From an uncultured Bacilli bacterium (GTDB lineage Bacteria > Bacillota_I > Bacilli_A > RF39 > UBA660), in the NCBI GenBank assembly GCA_905235045.1, contig CAJOJO010000006.1, forward strand, positions 1 through 40,613: DNA of 40,613 nt, read 5' to 3'. The notes beneath the pieces were generated by a model. The model made no database searches and had not been told where the DNA came from. It saw nothing but the letters and a program-made list of their open reading frames with translations. Made by a program: the position numbers and the translations under genes. The stretch's first letter is position 1. Each line of letters opens with the position of its first letter. Positions 8,085 through 15,677 of this stretch are shown here, piece after piece.

Positions 8085-9566
8085 ATGAAAGAAAACAAAG
8101 TAAAAAAATATATTTTAAAAACATTTTATATATTAGCTTTAGCTATAATTACTTTAATTTTTGTTTCTTCAGTATTCTCTAAAATAGAATTTAATGATGA
8201 AAGCTTTGAAGAATATGTTTTTTATGCTTTTAATGGTATTAGTTCATCAGATTTTTCAATGACAATATATGCTGTAAAAAAATATGGACTATTATATTTG
8301 GTTATATTATTTATTTTAATTGCTTTAACTCATAAAATAACAAAAAAAGAATATAGATATTACCCAGTAAGAAAAATTATTAATCATCGTGGTATATTTT
8401 TGGTAATAACTACTATTTTTGCATTAGCGCTTTCTTTAAATAATGTTTCTTTTTTTAAGTATATGAACAATAATATGTTAACATCAAACTTAATGAGAAT
8501 GGAATATGAAACAGTAAAAAACAGTGACATAGAATTTTCAAAAAAGAAAAATTTAGTTTTAATCTATATTGAATCCTTAGAAACAACTTTCTTAAGTAAA
8601 GAACATGGTGGAGCTTGGGATAATGAATTATTACCTGAGTTATATGATTTAATGAATGAAGAAGATAGTATTTATTTTGCAACTGATAATGATAAAAGAG
8701 GTACATACAATATGTATGGTACATCATGGACTACGGCTTCTATTATTTCAAGTACTTCAGGTATACCATTTAAAATTCCTTTAGAACAATCAAAATTTGA
8801 TAAAGAACATTACTTAAGAAAAGTTATTACTTTAGGTGATATATTAGCTTATCAAGGATATAATAGGGAAGTAATAAGTGGCGCAAATACTAAATTTGGT
8901 GCTTTATATGATTACTTTAAAATCCATGGTAATTATAATATAATTGATCCAGATACAGTAAATAAATATGATATTAAAGTTAATTATGATAAAAAAGGAT
9001 CATGGGGCTTTAATGATAAATATATATTTGATTTAGCTAAAGATAGACTTACTTATTTAGCTAATCAAGAAGAACCATTTAATGAAATATTAATTGGTAT
9101 TGATTCTCATCCAATTGATGGCTTTAAAACAAGTTATACTATAGATAAATATGATAAACAATATGAAAATGTTTATGCAACTGAATCAATTTTACTAAGT
9201 GAATTTATTTATTGGTTAAGAGAACAAGAATTCTATAAAGATACTGTTGTTGTTATTGTTGGAGATCATTTATGTATGCAAACAACCTTTATGAATGGGG
9301 TAAATATAGAAGATCGAGGAAGATTTAATTTAATATTAAATAGTGAAGTAACAACACAAAATACTAAAAATAGAGGTGTTGCTTCTTATGATTTATACCC
9401 AACAATCTTATCAGCAATGGGAGCTAATATTCCTAATAATCAAATAGGATTAGGAGTTGATTTGTTTTCTAACAAAAAAACTTTAATTGAAAAATATGGT
9501 AAAAACAAATTAAATAAAGAATTAGAAAAAAAATCATTATTCTATAATGATTTAATGAAGGAGTAG
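8085..9566 (+). CDS. LTA synthase / phosphoglycerol-transferase family membrane protein
   Basis: Start ATG 8085 was preferred, with a weak GGTG behind it; ATG 8073 is possible. The 493-residue protein has about three membrane segments in the first 135 residues and an extracellular sulfatase-fold domain. Visible active-site motifs are NLVLIYIESLE (metal-binding Glu), GTSWTTAS (nucleophile Thr), SHPIDGF and VVIVGDHL. Family members move phosphoglycerol or phosphoethanolamine from phospholipids to cell-surface polymers. Three membrane passes is fewer than the five of LtaS. It leads an operon with phosphatidylserine synthase and decarboxylase, which raises the possibility that phosphatidylethanolamine is the donor; this is inference. 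Confidence 0.85.
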   Translation: MKENKVKKYILKTFYILALAIITLIFVSSVFSKIEFNDESFEEYVFYAFNGISSSDFSMTIYAVKKYGLLYLVILFILIALTHKITKKEYRYYPVRKIINHRGIFLVITTIFALALSLNNVSFFKYMNNNMLTSNLMRMEYETVKNSDIEFSKKKNLVLIYIESLETTFLSKEHGGAWDNELLPELYDLMNEEDSIYFATDNDKRGTYNMYGTSWTTASIISSTSGIPFKIPLEQSKFDKEHYLRKVITLGDILAYQGYNREVISGANTKFGALYDYFKIHGNYNIIDPDTVNKYDIKVNYDKKGSWGFNDKYIFDLAKDRLTYLANQEEPFNEILIGIDSHPIDGFKTSYTIDKYDKQYENVYATESILLSEFIYWLREQEFYKDTVVVIVGDHLCMQTTFMNGVNIEDRGRFNLILNSEVTTQNTKNRGVASYDLYPTILSAMGANIPNNQIGLGVDLFSNKKTLIEKYGKNKLNKELEKKSLFYNDLMKE

Positions 9567-9572
9567 ATAATT

Positions 9573-10199
9573 ATGTTTTTTGCTAAATTTAATAAATCAT
9601 GTTTAATAACATATCTAGGAGTAATATTTGGTGTTTTAGCTATATATACATCTTTACAAAATATGGCTTGTAATGTAAATAAGACATTAAGTTATCCATT
9701 AATATTCCTTATTTTATCAGGTATTTGTGATATGTTTGATGGTAAGTTTGCTCGTGCTTGTAAAAGAACAGATGAAGAAAAAGCTTTTGGAATTCAATTA
9801 GATTCATTGGCTGATACTTTTTGTTTTTTAGCCGTGCCAATCGTATTTATGTTATCTTTAGACATGACAGAATGGTATTATGTTATAGTCTATGTATTAT
9901 TTGTTTTGTGTGGTGTATCACGTTTAGGATATTTTAACATTAATGCTGATTTAGATGTAGCTACTAAGGTATATCAAGGATTACCTGTTACATCAACAGC
10001 TATTATTTATCCAGTTTTAGGACTATTAAGTATTATCGTTAGTACTGACATGTTAAGAATAGTTTATTTAATCGCAACAATTTTAACAACATTTTTAATG
10101 GTAGTTAAAATTAGAATTCCTAAATTTACTAATGTATGGTATATAATTATGCCTATATTAGCTGCCATTTTAATTGTTCTTTTAATGGTGATACAATGA
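9573..10199 (+). CDS. pssA: CDP-diacylglycerol-serine O-phosphatidyltransferase (PssA-like)
   Basis: An integral membrane enzyme of 208 residues with several hydrophobic segments. The CDP-alcohol phosphatidyltransferase signature D-G-x2-A-R-x8-G-x3-D-x3-D is seen as DGKFAR, then GIQLDSLAD. The type is called PssA because the next gene, overlapping by 4 bp (ATGA at 10196-10199), is phosphatidylserine decarboxylase. It would make phosphatidylserine from CDP-diacylglycerol and serine. Confidence 0.9.
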   Translation: MFFAKFNKSCLITYLGVIFGVLAIYTSLQNMACNVNKTLSYPLIFLILSGICDMFDGKFARACKRTDEEKAFGIQLDSLADTFCFLAVPIVFMLSLDMTEWYYVIVYVLFVLCGVSRLGYFNINADLDVATKVYQGLPVTSTAIIYPVLGLLSIIVSTDMLRIVYLIATILTTFLMVVKIRIPKFTNVWYIIMPILAAILIVLLMVIQ

Positions 10200-11026
10200 A
10201 ATATTATGATCTAAATAATGATAAATATTTGTTTGAGAAAGAAAATAAAGAATTAAAATTTTTATACAATAATGTATTTGGTAGATTAGTACTTAAATTG
10301 ATAACTTTAAAATTTATTGTTAAGATGTATGCTAAATACCAAAATTCTAAATTATCTAAACATAAAATAAAGAAATTTATTAGAAAAAATAATATTAATA
10401 TGGATGAATATATTAATGAAGATTATAAATCATTTAATGATTTCTTTATGAGAAAAATAAAGCCAGAAAAAAGAAAATTAGAAGATGGTTTTATATCATG
10501 TTGTGATGCAAAATTATCAGTTTATAAAATAGATGATAATTTATCTTTAAAAATTAAAAATTCAATATATACAATTGATGAATTAATTGGCGAAGATAGT
10601 AGTGAATTTAAAAATGGATATGTTTTAGTATATCGTTTAGGAGTTACTGATTATCATCATTATATTTATCCATTTGGTGGTAAAGTTGTTAGTTCAAAAT
10701 ATATTGAAGGTAAGTTACATACAGTTCAACCTATAGCTTTAAAAAAATATAAAGTCTTTAGTGAGAATAGTAGGGAAGTTACTTTTATAGAATCACCTTT
10801 ATATGGTAAAGTAGCAATTATTGAAGTAGGCGCTATGATGATTGGTCGCATTGTTAATGAAAAAGTTAATACTTTTAAAAAAGGAGACGAAAAAGGTCAT
10901 TTTGAATTTGGTGGTTCAACAATTATTTATTTATTTGAAAATAAAATAAATATAAATAAAAAAATATTAGAAATGACTAATAATGATATTGAAGTAATTG
11001 TGAAAATGGGACAAAATATTGAATAA
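10196..11026 (+). CDS. psd: Phosphatidylserine decarboxylase proenzyme
   Basis: The 276-residue proenzyme starts at ATG 10196 overlapping the pssA stop. The self-cleavage site is GGST in FEFGGSTIIYLF near residues 238-241; cleavage before Ser creates the pyruvoyl group. Other family marks are LGVTDYHHYIYPFGG, LHTVQPIAL and VGAMMIGRIVN. It converts phosphatidylserine to phosphatidylethanolamine at the membrane and completes a two-step pathway with pssA. Confidence 0.93.
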   Translation: MKYYDLNNDKYLFEKENKELKFLYNNVFGRLVLKLITLKFIVKMYAKYQNSKLSKHKIKKFIRKNNINMDEYINEDYKSFNDFFMRKIKPEKRKLEDGFISCCDAKLSVYKIDDNLSLKIKNSIYTIDELIGEDSSEFKNGYVLVYRLGVTDYHHYIYPFGGKVVSSKYIEGKLHTVQPIALKKYKVFSENSREVTFIESPLYGKVAIIEVGAMMIGRIVNEKVNTFKKGDEKGHFEFGGSTIIYLFENKININKKILEMTNNDIEVIVKMGQNIE

Positions 11027-11030
11027 CCAT

Positions 11031-11058
11031 TTGCAATTATTTAGAATTAATGTATAAT
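11031..11058 (+). promoter_or_regulatory. Promoter of the 40-codon membrane ORF
   Basis: TTGCAA (11031-11036), a 16-bp spacer, TATAAT (11053-11058), immediately after the psd stop. Confidence 0.7.
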
Positions 11059-11077
11059 AATGATGGAGTGTGAGACT

Positions 11078-11200
11078 ATGAAAAATAAAAAAGCTTTAAT
11101 TGCGTTATTACCTGCTGTTATAATAGCTATTGTTTTAGTAGTTTTATATGTCCATAAAAAAATAAATGATAAAAATGAATTAATAGAAACAGAATGTTAA
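11078..11200 (+). CDS. Small single-pass membrane protein (40 aa)
   Basis: It starts at ATG 11078 behind GGAG (11065-11068). It encodes 40 residues: MKNKK, then one hydrophobic segment (about residues 6-25, ALIALLPAVIIAIVLVVLYV) and a charged tail ending ETEC. A clear promoter in front and a terminator overlapping its stop make it a complete transcription unit despite its size. No family recognised; the shape fits small membrane regulators or toxins of type I systems, with no antisense RNA evident. Confidence 0.65.
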   Translation: MKNKKALIALLPAVIIAIVLVVLYVHKKINDKNELIETEC

Positions 11201-11216
11201 AAAACATTCTTTTTTT
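11192..11216 (+). terminator. Terminator of the 40-codon ORF
   Basis: GAATGTT (11192-11198), loop AAAA, AACATTC (11203-11209), then seven T. Confidence 0.85.
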
Positions 11217-11290
11217 GTAAAAAAATTTAAAAAACAATATAATAATATAAAATTAATAGTAAATAATGATTTAGGAGATACATATAAGTA

Positions 11291-11353
11291 GATGGTGCGA
11301 GCTACTGTAGTGTTCGTCCAGTTATAACAGTACCAAAAACATTATTTAATTAA
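11291..11353 (+). pseudogene. Possible 3' remnant of a surface-protein gene
   Basis: Twenty codons read DGASYCSVRPVITVPKTLFN and then stop. The GVRPVI-type ending resembles the C-terminus of large Bacillota/Mollicutes surface proteins. A stop lies just upstream in frame, so the rest of the gene is gone. It is followed by a terminator, as an intact gene would be. The resemblance is from memory and could be chance. Confidence 0.35.
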
Positions 11354-11358
11354 AATAA

Positions 11359-11383
11359 AAATGTAGATTATCTACATTTTTTT
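11359..11383. terminator. Bidirectional terminator
   Basis: AAATGTAGA (11359-11367), loop TTA, TCTACATTT (11371-11379), with an A run before and a T run after. It lies between the plus-strand remnant and the convergent minus-strand gene, whose stop codon overlaps it. Confidence 0.75.
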
Positions 11384-11895
11384 ATTAAACAAATTCTTAG
11401 ATCTTTACTTTGAACATCAGTAATTTCTAATGATTTCATTTTTTCTTTTAATTTTTTATACATTTCTTTTTTTTGTAAATAGGATATTTTATTATTTGTA
11501 CATATACCAGTAATAAAAGAATACGGCATTTTAGCTAATTCTTCCGCAAAAGTTACATCATCTCTAATAGTATCTCTTATTAATATAATTGAATTCTTAT
11601 TAATAAAATCCTTTATATTATTTGAATAAGTAACATTATTTAATAAATATTTACTAATACTGTTATATTTATCATTAACAATTTCATGAATGTTATCTTG
11701 TTGATTTATTAATTTAAACACTCTTAATGCTTTAGCTAAAACTTGATTGGTTTCTAATTGTTTTTTCTCCCAACTAGTAAAAGGGTAACCAAAAGGATTC
11801 TTATTTAGAATTTCTTTTATTTCTTTTTCGTTAAATCCTTTTTCAAAAAAATATAATTTTAACATTTCACTATTATAATCTGGATTATAATTCAT
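11368..11895 (-). CDS. Hypothetical protein (175 aa), minus strand
   Basis: The only protein gene here on the minus strand. The start is ATG at 11895-11893, 6 nt behind GAGGGG; the upstream in-frame ATG at 11907 lies before that site. The protein is soluble, rich in Lys, Asn and Ile, and probably helical, with no known motif. It has its own promoter facing away from the accessory region and converges on the shared terminator. No function can be given. Confidence 0.7.
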   Translation of the reverse strand: MNYNPDYNSEMLKLYFFEKGFNEKEIKEILNKNPFGYPFTSWEKKQLETNQVLAKALRVFKLINQQDNIHEIVNDKYNSISKYLLNNVTYSNNIKDFINKNSIILIRDTIRDDVTFAEELAKMPYSFITGICTNNKISYLQKKEMYKKLKEKMKSLEITDVQSKDLRICLIKKCR

Positions 11896-11920
11896 AAAAC
11901 CCCTCATTTCTTAATCTGCT

Positions 11921-11949
11921 ATATTAACAAACAAATAATTTTTTGTCAA
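11921..11949 (-). promoter_or_regulatory. Promoter of the minus-strand gene
   Basis: The minus strand reads TTGACA (complement of 11944-11949), a 17-bp spacer, TAATAT (complement of 11921-11926). Confidence 0.8.
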
Positions 11950-11964
11950 ATTTATAAATATTTA

Positions 11965-11973
11965 TGTTATAAT
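11965..11973 (+). promoter_or_regulatory. Extended -10 promoter of the DUF488-like gene
   Basis: TGT plus TATAAT (11968-11973). It is divergent from and close to the minus-strand promoter at 11921-11949. Confidence 0.7.
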
Positions 11974-11996
11974 AGAAATTAATTTGAGGTGGTAAG

Positions 11997-12479
11997 ATGA
12001 TAATTTTAGGAACTGGTAATTATGAAAATGTTAAAAGTGGAAATACGGTATCAGTTACAGGTGATGGAGGTAACGCCTGGGGTTATTATGGTCAAGCATA
12101 TAAAAAATTAGCGCCTAAACTAGAAACTTATCTTCCATATGCTGATAAGTATAAGAATTTACATAATATTACAAATACAGAAAAATATATGGAAATTAAA
12201 AAACAAATAGAGGATGAGTATATAAAGAGTTATTATAATATTAGACTAAAAGATTTAAATATGAACGAATTATTAGAAACTTTATATGATAAATTTGGTG
12301 ATGAAATTATTCTTTTATGTCATGAATCAATTAGTGAATTTTGTCATCGAAGATTGATTGCTGATTACATTGAAATAATGACTGGTATTTATGTTCCAGA
12401 AATAAGCGTAAGTAACGAAGGTAAAATAAAAGAATTAAAGCCAATTAGATATATAGATAGATTAAAAAAATTAATATAG
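11997..12479 (+). CDS. DUF488-like protein
   Basis: This 160-residue soluble protein starts at ATG 11997 behind GAGGTGG. It carries the DUF488-type signature near the C-terminus: ILLCHESISEFCHRRLIADYIE, with the conserved Cys and the CHR triplet. The biochemical role of DUF488 is not established; the invariant Cys and His-Arg suggest ligand or metal binding. It is the first gene of the accessory stretch between psd and rbgA. Confidence 0.75.
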   Translation: MIILGTGNYENVKSGNTVSVTGDGGNAWGYYGQAYKKLAPKLETYLPYADKYKNLHNITNTEKYMEIKKQIEDEYIKSYYNIRLKDLNMNELLETLYDKFGDEIILLCHESISEFCHRRLIADYIEIMTGIYVPEISVSNEGKIKELKPIRYIDRLKKLI

Positions 12480-12482
12480 ATA

Positions 12483-12491
12483 TGATATAAT
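12483..12491 (+). promoter_or_regulatory. Extended -10 promoter of the 12509-14768 operon
   Basis: TGA plus TATAAT (12486-12491), starting 4 bp after the preceding stop; the Shine-Dalgarno AAAGAGGTG follows. Confidence 0.65.
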
Positions 12492-12508
12492 TATAAAGAG
12501 GTGTTTAT

Positions 12509-13327
12509 ATGAATAAAGAATATACAACTTTGATATTAGAAAGTAAAGATTTAGCAATTAATAGTATTAAAAAATTTTTAACAAAATTAGATATAAATCC
12601 AGAAGCTTTTGAACATATCTATAATATTGACATAAAAGTATCTTCATTAATTGACTATGATAATTTAGATGATGAAACAATTGCTTTATATGATCCAACT
12701 AGTTTTACCATTTTTCTTGATAAAGACTATTTGGATGATGTTATAATGGAAATTATTAAAAATAAAGAAGACAAAGAAATGTACGTTATTGATACAGCTA
12801 AATATCTTGTTCATGAAATGATTCATGCAATTAGAACAATTATGATTGATAATAATTACCATAAATTAGACATGGAAGAAACACAAGAAAAAGGTATTCC
12901 AAGCGTAGTACATGAATATGACTTAAAATATAATAGCAATGAAGTATCTAAAAGTACGGAAGAAACAATTGAATATCAAGAAGGATTTGAAGAGGCATTA
13001 ACTTCAGTAATATCAGTAATTATTATTATGACAAGAAAAAGTGATAAATTAGATTTAGAACCGGCAGTTAACCGAATAAGAGAAAAAGAGGCATATGATT
13101 CAGGAGAAAAAGCCACTGCTTTATTAGTTCAAACATTAGGTCCTAAAATGCTTAAATGGTTTATGACTTCTACTTATGAAGATTCATATTATAATTACTT
13201 TTTAAAAGAATATGGACCTAAATATGATGAATTAGTTAAATATATTGGTTCTTTATATAATAAGAATAATTCTAAAATTCAAAATAAAGCAGAAAACATA
13301 ATAAATGAAAATAAAAAAATAGCTTAG
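12509..13327 (+). CDS. Putative HExxH zinc-metalloprotease-like protein
   Basis: The 272-residue protein has a gluzincin-type motif HEMIHA at about residues 107-112 within a helix (AKYLVHEMIHAIRT). A later EGFEEALTS helix could supply a third metal ligand (Glu). There is no signal peptide or membrane segment, so it would act inside the cell. Two unknown genes follow closely, likely cotranscribed. The family was not recognised; the metal site is seen, protease activity is inferred. Confidence 0.7.
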   Translation: MNKEYTTLILESKDLAINSIKKFLTKLDINPEAFEHIYNIDIKVSSLIDYDNLDDETIALYDPTSFTIFLDKDYLDDVIMEIIKNKEDKEMYVIDTAKYLVHEMIHAIRTIMIDNNYHKLDMEETQEKGIPSVVHEYDLKYNSNEVSKSTEETIEYQEGFEEALTSVISVIIIMTRKSDKLDLEPAVNRIREKEAYDSGEKATALLVQTLGPKMLKWFMTSTYEDSYYNYFLKEYGPKYDELVKYIGSLYNKNNSKIQNKAENIINENKKIA

Positions 13328-13337
13328 GGTGGTATAT

Positions 13338-13892
13338 ATGGATATTACAAAACAAGAAATAATTAATAAATTAAGTTCAAGAACAATTAATTTAGCAACA
13401 AATAATTTAATTATTAATTCTTTTAATAGTGAAGAAATAGTAAATGAAATACCAGAAGTATGTGGTATTAGTTTTTCTGGATATAATCTTGATAATGAAA
13501 TAGCTTTTAATATTAAAGTAGATATGAAAAAAGTATATGTTAGAAATATTTTAACTTATTTGATGACCGAAATGCGTGATCAAAAATTATTTGAACCATC
13601 ATTCACATATAATTTACCATTTAATAATAAATATGAAGTGGTTAAATTTAATAATGTATTGCAAAATAGTAAACGCGTAATTCAAATAATTTGCTATAAC
13701 ATGGATAATTTATCTATAGAAGATCAAAAATTATTTAACGAATTATATTATTATAATAGTCCTTGGTTTAATGTAACATCATTTGTTGATGATGATTTTA
13801 TAACTTATAATTTATCTGGTAATCGTTACTTAGTTGAAAGTAAAAATTATCAAAAATATGAATTAATAAAGGAGAAAATATTAAAAATATGA
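13338..13892 (+). CDS. Hypothetical protein (184 aa)
   Basis: ATG 13338 lies 5 nt behind GGGTGG; the GTG at 13329 is within that site. It is a soluble protein with alternating strands and helices and no known motif. Its TGA overlaps the next gene's ATG (13889-13892), so the two are coupled. The gene unit 12509-14698 appears to be one operon of unknown purpose. Confidence 0.7.
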   Translation: MDITKQEIINKLSSRTINLATNNLIINSFNSEEIVNEIPEVCGISFSGYNLDNEIAFNIKVDMKKVYVRNILTYLMTEMRDQKLFEPSFTYNLPFNNKYEVVKFNNVLQNSKRVIQIICYNMDNLSIEDQKLFNELYYYNSPWFNVTSFVDDDFITYNLSGNRYLVESKNYQKYELIKEKILKI

Positions 13893-14698
13893 AAGATAAT
13901 TTAGGATTAGAATATGCTCCTTGGTATTATAAACTATTGCCACAACAAGAAATACTTACTGAAATAGCTCTAACACATAATTTTATCAATGAATTTTTTG
14001 ATAATTGTAATATAAAAGAGTTTAAAAATAAAACTGAATTTAAATTTATCAATTATGGTTCTAAACAACTAGTATTTGTTGTTTCTGTTAAAAATGGTAA
14101 ACATTATACTATGTTGGTAAATCAACCAGCTACTTCTTTTGGCATGGGTAAAAAAGAATTTGATAATTTAACTAAATTAAGTAGTGAGTATCCTAATATA
14201 GTTGTTAAACCATTAGGATATTATCATAATAATGGTAAAGAGCTATATATCACACCTTACTATTATCAAGCAAGATGTATTGGTGTTGATAATCAGTGGG
14301 GTATGTGGATACCTGAACCTACTTATCATTTTGAAAAATTTACTGAAAAAGAAGAAGAAAACATAATCTCTAAGATGATTGCCTTATTAGTTCTTTTATA
14401 TGACGATATAAATAAAACAGGAATATCAGAGTGTCGCCTAGATGGTGGCGATTTTATATTAGAAAAAGATTATGATGAGAAAGATATATTGAATAATTTA
14501 AAACTAATTGCTGCTCGTGAATTTATTAAACTAGATTTAAACGAATATCTTGATATATTAAAAAAAGAATTAACTAGTAACATAGATAATCCAATTATTA
14601 TTGGTAAAAAAATAAGGAAGGAATTGACTTCAAGTGAAGTAGAAAGCGGTATTGAATTAGGACTAAAATTAAAAGAAAAAATAAAGTGTAGGAGATAA
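13889..14698 (+). CDS. Hypothetical protein (269 aa), possibly kinase-like fold
   Basis: The 269-residue soluble protein starts at ATG 13889, overlapping the upstream stop. The order of segments (KQLVFVVSVKNGKHYTMLV, then VVKPLGYYHNNGKELYITPYY, then CRLDGGDFILE) loosely resembles an aminoglycoside-phosphotransferase or protein-kinase fold with a beta-sheet lobe followed by a helical lobe. A catalytic HxD motif is not clear, so the resemblance may be false. It is the last intact gene before the truncated ADP-ribosylglycohydrolase. Confidence 0.6.
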   Translation: MKDNLGLEYAPWYYKLLPQQEILTEIALTHNFINEFFDNCNIKEFKNKTEFKFINYGSKQLVFVVSVKNGKHYTMLVNQPATSFGMGKKEFDNLTKLSSEYPNIVVKPLGYYHNNGKELYITPYYYQARCIGVDNQWGMWIPEPTYHFEKFTEKEEENIISKMIALLVLLYDDINKTGISECRLDGGDFILEKDYDEKDILNNLKLIAAREFIKLDLNEYLDILKKELTSNIDNPIIIGKKIRKELTSSEVESGIELGLKLKEKIKCRR

Positions 14699-14702
14699 TA
14701 CT

Positions 14703-14768
14703 ATGTATGGAGCTATTATTGGTGATTTAGCTGGTAGTATATATGAGTATGATCAAATAAAAAAGTAA
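14703..14768 (+). pseudogene. Truncated ADP-ribosylglycohydrolase (N-terminal fragment)
   Basis: Behind GGAGAT an ATG at 14703 opens 21 codons: MYGAIIGDLAGSIYEYDQIK plus Lys, then TAA. This is the typical first strand of ADP-ribosylglycohydrolase (DraG-like) proteins, where GDxxGSxxE supplies metal and ligand contacts. The remaining roughly 250 residues are missing, so the gene was cut close to the point where the cassette array begins. A short tail in another frame (14764-14799) may be the far end of a deleted gene. Confidence 0.7.
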
Positions 14769-14845
14769 AAAGTATTATTGAAGGAATTAGAAATAATTAT
14801 TAACATAAACTTTTAGTTAACGAAAGTCCGAAAGTAAAAAAAATG

Positions 14846-14871
14846 AAAAGAAATTAGTATTTCTTTTTTTT
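14846..14871 (+). terminator. Terminator before the cassette array
   Basis: AAAAGAAAT (14846-14854), loop TAGT, ATTTCTTTT (14859-14867), then more T. It insulates the array promoter from upstream transcription. Confidence 0.75.
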
Positions 14872-14886
14872 ATGCAATAAAAGATA

Positions 14887-14895
14887 TGGTATAAT
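14887..14895 (+). promoter_or_regulatory. Head promoter of the cassette array
   Basis: TGG plus TATAAT (14890-14895) about 45 bp before the first leader ORF. It is the only clear promoter before the Nudix-to-HD gene group (15036-18838), the position an integron's common promoter would take. Confidence 0.7.
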
Positions 14896-14940
14896 GTATT
14901 ACGAAGAGTTTTGTATATCAAAACAAAGGAAGTGATAAAA

Positions 14941-15021
14941 ATGGAAAATTTAGAAAAAAATAGTGGGGTTAGTAAAAGCAACATCAACTATCTGGTAACG
15001 CTTTTTGCAACACTTTATTAA
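14941..15021 (+). CDS. Array leader ORF 1 (head copy, type C core)
   Basis: A 26-codon ORF behind AAAGGAAGTGAT. It differs from the others by a longer start (MENLEKNSGVSKS) and then joins the common part as NINYLVTLFATLY. The type C core (TTTGCAACACTTTA) forms its end, and the Nudix gene's ribosome binding site follows at once, with no 150-bp unit. Its place after the head promoter resembles the short ORF that overlaps attI in class 1 integrons. Confidence 0.6.
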   Translation: MENLEKNSGVSKSNINYLVTLFATLY

Positions 15022-15035
15022 AAGAGGTGATCAGA

Positions 15036-15617
15036 ATGACATTAAAAGAACAAATAGAAAAATATATACCCTATGATGAACAAGAGGAAAGAGACAAGGA
15101 ACAATATTTAGATTTCATAAATAATTGTGATGATGTATTGACTAGAAAAAATATTTTTGGGCATTTTACTGCATCCGCATTTGTAGTTAATAAAGAGCGA
15201 ACTAAAATGATTGTTGTTTACCATATTATAAATGATGGTTGGATATACCCTGGTGGACATGCTGATGGTGAGGAAGATTTATTATCTGTTGCAGTTCGTG
15301 AAGTAGAAGAAGAAACAGGCTTAAAAGTTAAAGTGTTAGATAATGATATATATTCAATTCAATCCGCTCCTGTGAAAGGGCATATTAAACATGGTAAATA
15401 TGTTTCTGCTCATCTACATTTAGATGTATTGTATATTATGGAAGCAGATGATACTATTCCTTTAGTATTTAGAGAAGATGAATCAAAAGGAGTTAAATGG
15501 ATACCTTTTGAAGAAGCAGATAATGATACAATGTGTGATTTTATAAAACCAATACATAAGAAATTAATAAAAAAATTAACTAATAATTGGGGAGTTAATT
15601 CAAATGAACGAAAATAA
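15036..15617 (+). CDS. Nudix hydrolase
   Basis: The first array gene, 193 residues, starts at ATG 15036, 6 nt behind AGAGGTG (the GTG at 15027 is in that site). The Nudix box G-x5-E-x7-R-E-x2-E-E-x-G is present as GHADGEEDLLSVAV followed by REVEEETGL, at about residues 84-107. Nudix enzymes cleave nucleoside diphosphates linked to another group, often for housecleaning of damaged nucleotides; the substrate here is unknown. Its last codons overlap leader ORF 2 in another frame. Confidence 0.93.
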   Translation: MTLKEQIEKYIPYDEQEERDKEQYLDFINNCDDVLTRKNIFGHFTASAFVVNKERTKMIVVYHIINDGWIYPGGHADGEEDLLSVAVREVEEETGLKVKVLDNDIYSIQSAPVKGHIKHGKYVSAHLHLDVLYIMEADDTIPLVFREDESKGVKWIPFEEADNDTMCDFIKPIHKKLIKKLTNNWGVNSNERK

Positions 15618-15636
15618 AATGAATATTAACTGGTAA
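15604..15636 (+). CDS. Array leader ORF 2 (type A, shortened)
   Basis: Ten codons, MNENKMNINW, behind GGGGAG and overlapping the Nudix gene end. A TAA replaces the usual TTG after Trp, so the last four residues are lost. The type A core GTCAAGACC follows at 15648-15656 and leads directly to the next gene (no 150-bp unit). Confidence 0.5.
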   Translation: MNENKMNINW

Positions 15637-15677
15637 ATAACAATTTAGTCAAGACCAATAAAAAATGAGGTGAAATA

